This document shows positions 60,317 through 64,000 of a stretch of DNA of 64,000 bases, piece after piece. How positions within the stretch are numbered: the first letter of the stretch is position 1; every line of letters begins with the position of its first letter. The notes under the pieces are model-generated. The model was not told where the DNA came from. It was given only the letters and a program-made list of their open reading frames with translations, and ran no database searches. A program made the position numbers and the translations under genes. Source of the stretch: Streptomyces yatensis (lineage in GTDB: Bacteria; Actinomycetota; Actinomycetes; Streptomycetales; Streptomycetaceae); NCBI RefSeq assembly GCF_018069625.1, contig NZ_CP072941.1:124001-188000 (forward strand), written 5' to 3'.

Positions 60317-60331
60317 TAGACCAGTCGTCTA
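60317..60331 (-). promoter_or_regulatory. TetR operator copy 3
   Basis: TAGAC-CAGTC-GTCTA has perfect 5-bp outer arms and lies 20 bp before the TetR start, consistent with autorepression. Confidence 0.73.
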
Positions 60332-61303
60332 GTCGGCTGGCCGGCGAGCGGGACCATCGTCGTCGACGCATCACTCGCACGGATGATCACGCACGCGAAC
60401 CACCCGCGGCTGCGAACGCCTGGTGCAGCATTCCGAGAGCCGGCTCACTGCTCTCCCCGGCTGTCACCCGACGGCCGGACACCGCCCTGACAAGGTCCAG
60501 GAACGAGACGACCCTCAATGCCCGGGCCCGTGGAGCCCGGCGCACCGGTCGCGCCGCCGGTCCTGTTCGCGCTCACCGGCGCCGAGGCCGGCGAACGGGA
60601 GGCCCCGGGCGGCATCTTGGACACCGCACTCCACGTCGTCGCCGCACGCCGGGGCAGGCCGCCCGACGGCGGAGCCGGAGTTGGTGCGGCGACACCCTGT
60701 ACAACGGAACCGCGCTCCGTATAGCATCCGGAGCAGCGCTCCGCTTTCTGCTCCTGCGCCGAACCGTCCTGCGCTTCCATCCGCTCCGCCAGGAACGGCA
60801 CCGCTCGCAGAAGCGACCCCGCGCCGACCGCCGCCGACAGTGACTCGACGATCTCGATCACCGGGGGCGTCACCGCCACCCGAAAGGATGAAGCGATTCC
60901 CCCGGCTCTGGCACCGTCTGGCCGTTTCCGGAACCCGGAGACACCGGCGACAGTCCGGAGACCGACAGCGATCAGCCACGGTCAGCAGCGATCAGCCGCA
61001 CGAACCAGCCCAGGCAGCCAGGCCGACGGCCCGGCGGAGAAGGCCCATTGAGAGGTCTGGCCGGCTCGAGCAGCGGTGACTGCGGGACAAGCGGGACCCT
61101 CCCGCCGGTGCCTGCGCCCGGCTCGACCGGCTCGGTCGCGCCAACGCCTGGCACGTCCTCGGCGAACAGGACCTGCCGCTTGTCGGCAGTGACCTGATCG
61201 GAGTGCTCATCTCCCGACGACGCACACACGCAGGGGGGGGCGACCGCCTCCTCCCCCGATCCCACCACCACGGGCAAGACGACAGAGAGAGGACATCACC
61301 GAC
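60332..61303. other. About 1 kb without a supported gene
   Basis: Protein-like runs occur but none forms a convincing gene: on the minus strand VTPPVIEIVESLSAAVGAGS (about 60870-60815), on the plus strand LDRLGRANAWHVLGEQDLPL (about 61122-61180). They may be remains of a regulator and an enzyme. A GGGGGG run precedes the cyclase gene. Confidence 0.45.
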
Positions 61304-62179
61304 ATGGCCAACGACCAGGAACTGCCGAGCAACTGGGGCCGATGGGGCGCGGACGACGAACTGGGCACGCTCAACCTGATCACCGAGGAGGCCCGGGCCA
61401 GGGGTGCCGCACAGGCCCGTACCGGACGAACGGTGTCGCTGGCCCGGCCGATCCGGCCGACGCCGTTCGTCAGCGGGCCCTTCGCGCCCCTCGCCCGCGA
61501 CAGCTCGCCGGTCCAGCAGATCATGCAGTACGCCGGGGACGTGCCCGCGACCGTGGACATGATCCTGGTGACCAACCATCACGTGAGCTCGACCCACATC
61601 GACGCCCTGGGGCACCAGGTTCTGGACGGCAAGGTCTACCCGGGACATCCCCTCGCCGAGAGCGTGACACCGGCCGGCGTACGGCACGGTTCCACCGCGG
61701 CGTTCGCCGCCGGCATCTCCACCCGGGGCGTCCTGCTCGACCTGGCGTTCGACGGCCCGCTGCCCGCGGCGCACCCGATCACCCCGGAGGACTTCGAGGC
61801 GGCCGAGGCCCGCCAGGGCGTACGGCTGGAATCCGGGGACGCCCTGGTGCTGCGCGGCGGATGGGCCGATGTCGTCGACTTCGAGAAGCCGCTGCCGGGC
61901 GTCACGCTGGACGCGGTGCGGTGGATGCACCAGCGCGGCGTATCCCTGTACGCCGGCGACCTCGGCGACGCCTACCCACCCCTGGAAACGGCCGCGCCCG
62001 CACCGCTGCACCGCGTCGCTCTGCCACTGCTGGGCATGCCCCTGATCGACGTGGCGGAGGTGGAGGAACTGGCCGCCGTATGCACGGAGTTGAACCGCCA
62101 CGCCTTCCTGTTCGTGGTGGCACCCCCACGCATCCACGGGCTGACCGGCGTCCCGGTCAACCCGCTGGCCGTCTTCTGA
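61304..62179 (+). CDS. Cyclase-family metal-dependent hydrolase (kynurenine formamidase-like fold)
   Basis: A 291-residue enzyme of the cyclase/KynB-like family. The metal-binding block is TNHHVSSTHIDALGH at about residue 85, followed by GVLLDLAFDG and a second His-containing region (HRVALPLLGMPLIDV). The N-terminus SNWGRWGADDELGTLNLITE is typical of this subgroup. GAGAGG precedes ATG 61304. The family opens lactones, formamides or similar; no neighbour fixes the substrate. Confidence 0.82.
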   Translation: MANDQELPSNWGRWGADDELGTLNLITEEARARGAAQARTGRTVSLARPIRPTPFVSGPFAPLARDSSPVQQIMQYAGDVPATVDMILVTNHHVSSTHIDALGHQVLDGKVYPGHPLAESVTPAGVRHGSTAAFAAGISTRGVLLDLAFDGPLPAAHPITPEDFEAAEARQGVRLESGDALVLRGGWADVVDFEKPLPGVTLDAVRWMHQRGVSLYAGDLGDAYPPLETAAPAPLHRVALPLLGMPLIDVAEVEELAAVCTELNRHAFLFVVAPPRIHGLTGVPVNPLAVF

Positions 62180-62267
62180 CGGACACCACTCGGGCGCCTC
62201 CTGGGACCAGTGCCCCGCGGCCGGCCGGAACAGCCGTGCCTGCAGTCGTGGTGGCCCCTGGGGTATG

Positions 62268-62428
62268 CGACCGAATCCATCGGCATGGCCCGCTCGGACG
62301 CCGGCGCCGCGCGGCTGCCTCGGTCGGCGCCCGGGGGCACCAAGGCGACCTGGAGGATGTGAACAGTCTGCGGCGCGGCGCGTCCCAGGCAGAGGGCGTG
62401 ATTCACCTCGCCTATGTGCATGATCGTC
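62268..62428 (+). pseudogene. N-terminal scrap of an atypical SDR (NAD-dependent epimerase-like)
   Basis: ESIGMARSDAGAARL shifts by one base into GARGHQGDLEDVNSLRRGAS and QAEGVIHLAYVHD, the early part of an extended/atypical SDR. The glycine-rich start and everything after about residue 75 are missing. Confidence 0.5.
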
Positions 62429-62647
62429 GGCGGCGCGCAGCACGGCCTCGGCGAGAAGGGCGGCCAGGTAGGCCAGGCGCTCCGTGCCGACGAGGGAGCG
62501 CCGGTCGAGTTCCTCCTGCCAGCGCTTCCGCATCTGTGCCATGAGGTCCGCCGGTATTACACCGCTGATCCCCAGGGCCGCCCACGGGACGTCCTGGGCG
62601 GCCGCGACCATCGGCGCGACGAAGTCGAACGCCTCACACACGATCAA
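62420..62647 (-). pseudogene. Internal fragment of an MGT-type glycosyltransferase
   Basis: The minus strand reads IVCEAFDFVAPMVAAAQDVP and WAALGISGVIPADLMAQMRK, which is the middle of the N-terminal domain of a macrolide-glycosyltransferase-like enzyme. No start, C-terminal donor domain or ribosome site is present. Confidence 0.55.
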
Positions 62648-62654
62648 CTCCGGC

Positions 62655-63023
62655 CCTTAGGAGGTTGCTTGCCGAAGCGCCTCCTCGTAGGTGAGGTCGA
62701 CCCTCGTGCCGGCGAAGTGCTCGACAGCCGCGGGCCAGCGCCAGCCCGCTCGCCGTGGGCGCGGCCAGCGGTAAGCCGACGAGCGCCCCGGTGAGCTTGC
62801 GCCACACGCCGGGGTATCCCACCTCTGGGAACAGGCACGCGGCCAGGGCCAGGTAGACCACGACCCGGAGGGCAGATCCCCCAACCGCGACTGAACGGCC
62901 CGGTGGCGCTCAGCGCCTCGTCGACCATCTCGAAGGGCACAAGCTTGGGTGAGTTCACCGAGATGACCGGGCGCAAACCGGCCTCCGGCCACCGTGACGG
63001 CACGGGTAATGGCAGGCTGTCCG
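62655..63023 (-). pseudogene. IS4-family transposase N-terminal fragment, second copy
   Basis: ITRAVTVAGGRFAPGHLGEL, then PKLVPFEMVDEALSATGPF in another frame, then VYLALAACLFPEVGYPGVWR in a third, follow the same order as an intact IS4-type N-terminus. Two frameshifts and the absence of the DDE domain mark it as a relic. Confidence 0.72.
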
Positions 63024-63091
63024 GACAGCGGAGCCTCCGGTCTTTGTGAGCGGCTGTCTTGGTCGACTGCCAGTTCTACCGGGGCTCCGCT
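63024..63091. repeat. Hairpin-forming IS4 flank, second copy
   Basis: AGCGGAGCCTCCGG and CCGGGGCTCCGCT are inverted around CCAGTTCTACC, matching the element at 42262-42330. Confidence 0.65.
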
Positions 63092-63203
63092 CTTCATGCC
63101 GCCCGGCCAAACCCTCACCTACCGGCTCCTGGACAACCCCGCAAGACCCGTTGACTTCACGGCCTTGCTACTGGTCCAGACCGTCGTCGGCCATGACCGT
63201 TTG

Positions 63204-64000
63204 CTACCGCCCGTGCCCGTGAGCCAGCCGTATCAGTTCCGCGGCCCGCTCGGCGATAGCGTAGACCGTGGCGTTGGTGTTGGCGGAGGTAATGGACGGC
63301 ATCACGGACGCGTCGGCGACCCGCAGCCCGCTGATGCCGTGCACCCGCAGCTCGGGATCGACCACCGCCATGTCGTCGGTCCCGATCCGGCAGGTGCCCA
63401 CCGGATGGAAGCAAGAGGAGACCGCTGCGGTGGCGTAGGCGCGCAGTGCCGCGTCGTCCCCGGCTTCGGGGCCGGGCCGGAGTTCCCGCGCGAGCCAGGG
63501 CTTCAGGGGAGCAGTCCGCGGGATGTCCCGGGCGATCTTCAGGCCCCTGACGATGGCGTCGAGGTCCCGGGGATCGGTCAGGTAGCACGGGTCCACCACG
63601 GGAGCGACGTCCGGGCTGGCGCCGGCCAGCCGGACCGCCCCCCGGCTGAACGGCTGCATCAGCGATGCCAGGACGGCGAAGACCGCCTGCGGCCGGCCAT
63701 CGGTGGGCGCGGGCACCGGGACCTCGGAAAATGCGATCTGCAGGTCGGGGTATCCCACATCGGGGCCGCTGCGCAGCAGGCCCAGGACCTCGGCGCCGTT
63801 GTTCCCGGCCGCCGGCAGCGGCTGGCCGGGCGCGTAGGCCAGGGCCACGCCCGGATGGTCCTGCAGGTTCTCACCGACGCCGGGCAGATCCGCGACCACC
63901 TCGATGCCGTGCGGGCGAAGCACGCCGACGGGGCCGATCCCGGAGAGCTGCAGCAGCGCAGGCGATCCGATGGCGCCTGCGGCGAGAACGACCTCTCCCG
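63204..64000 (-). CDS. GMC oxidoreductase, C-terminal part (runs off window)
   Basis: The last 265 codons of a flavoprotein alcohol or choline dehydrogenase-like enzyme. VVLAAGAIGSPALLQLSGIG near the window edge is the second GMC signature, and SSCFHPVGTCRIGTD with NTNATVYAIAERAAELI forms the C-terminal active-site block with its His and Asn. The FAD-binding N-terminus is outside the window. No break is seen in this part. Confidence 0.88.
   Translation of the reverse strand, partial: GEVVLAAGAIGSPALLQLSGIGPVGVLRPHGIEVVADLPGVGENLQDHPGVALAYAPGQPLPAAGNNGAEVLGLLRSGPDVGYPDLQIAFSEVPVPAPTDGRPQAVFAVLASLMQPFSRGAVRLAGASPDVAPVVDPCYLTDPRDLDAIVRGLKIARDIPRTAPLKPWLARELRPGPEAGDDAALRAYATAAVSSCFHPVGTCRIGTDDMAVVDPELRVHGISGLRVADASVMPSITSANTNATVYAIAERAAELIRLAHGHGR

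Overview
The window is high-GC actinobacterial DNA, almost certainly from a Streptomyces chromosome. The evidence is the strong third-position GC, the Streptomyces-type gene families (DUF6233, a STAS-ANTAR fusion, an ALF-repeat secreted protein, small 42-51 aa membrane peptides, an IS701-type element) and the GTG/TTG starts behind GGAGG sites. The density of insertion-sequence remnants and broken genes suggests an accessory region such as a chromosome arm. I saw no rRNA, tRNA, CRISPR array or replication origin. All family calls come from reading the translated sequence; no database was searched.

Layout. 1-4.5 kb: a D-aminoacylase, a permease and a LysA-like PLP decarboxylase, divergent from a two-headed Lrp/AsnC regulator. 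4.5-6.5 kb: nested transposase remnants and a complete IS5-type element. 6.6-12 kb: a quinone reductase with a TetR regulator, IS debris, a broken DUF2000 gene and two lipoproteins. 12.5-14 kb: a complete IS701-type element beside a membrane-anchored Mrr-type nuclease. 15-17.8 kb: a glutamate-synthase-like flavoprotein and very small proteins. 18-21.2 kb: a run of gene fragments (SDR, DNA ligase tail, serine hydrolase, TetR tail, racemase tail) around an intact STAS-ANTAR protein. 21-26.2 kb: DUF6233, Ku, a VOC protein with TetR, then more remnants. 26.4-34.6 kb: narGHJI for respiratory nitrate reductase, with a TDT/SLAC1-type channel upstream. 35-41 kb: an XRE/membrane protein pair, a fatty acid desaturase, an APH-like kinase and an ALF-repeat protein. 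41-46.9 kb: duplicated recombinase tails around a conserved hypothetical gene, then an operon of HD-domain protein, Ldh_2 dehydrogenase, MHS transporter and RraA-type aldolase, divergent from a GntR regulator. 47-51 kb: transposase remnants, a zinc-type reductase and a GlxA-like regulator. 51-57 kb: a MarR/SDR pair, then an aromatic cluster (LigB-type extradiol dioxygenase, intradiol dioxygenase, broken alpha/beta hydrolase, gamma-resorcylate-decarboxylase-like amidohydrolase, FMN reductase) with its own MarR. 57.6-60.3 kb: a chimeric PfpI/ALDH pseudogene, an amidase and a TetR, each preceded by a TAGACC-type operator. 61-64 kb: a cyclase-family hydrolase, more fragments, and the end of a GMC oxidoreductase that runs off the window.

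How the genes work together. Four catabolic modules each carry a local regulator: Lrp with D-acyl amino acid use, GntR with a hydroxy-acid/oxo-acid pathway, MarR with resorcylate/hydroxyquinol-type ring cleavage, and TetR with the amidase. Nitrate respiration forms a separate anaerobic module. Much of the rest is decay: at least nine distinct transposase remnants and about a dozen truncated host genes, several of them joined to one another at deletion points.
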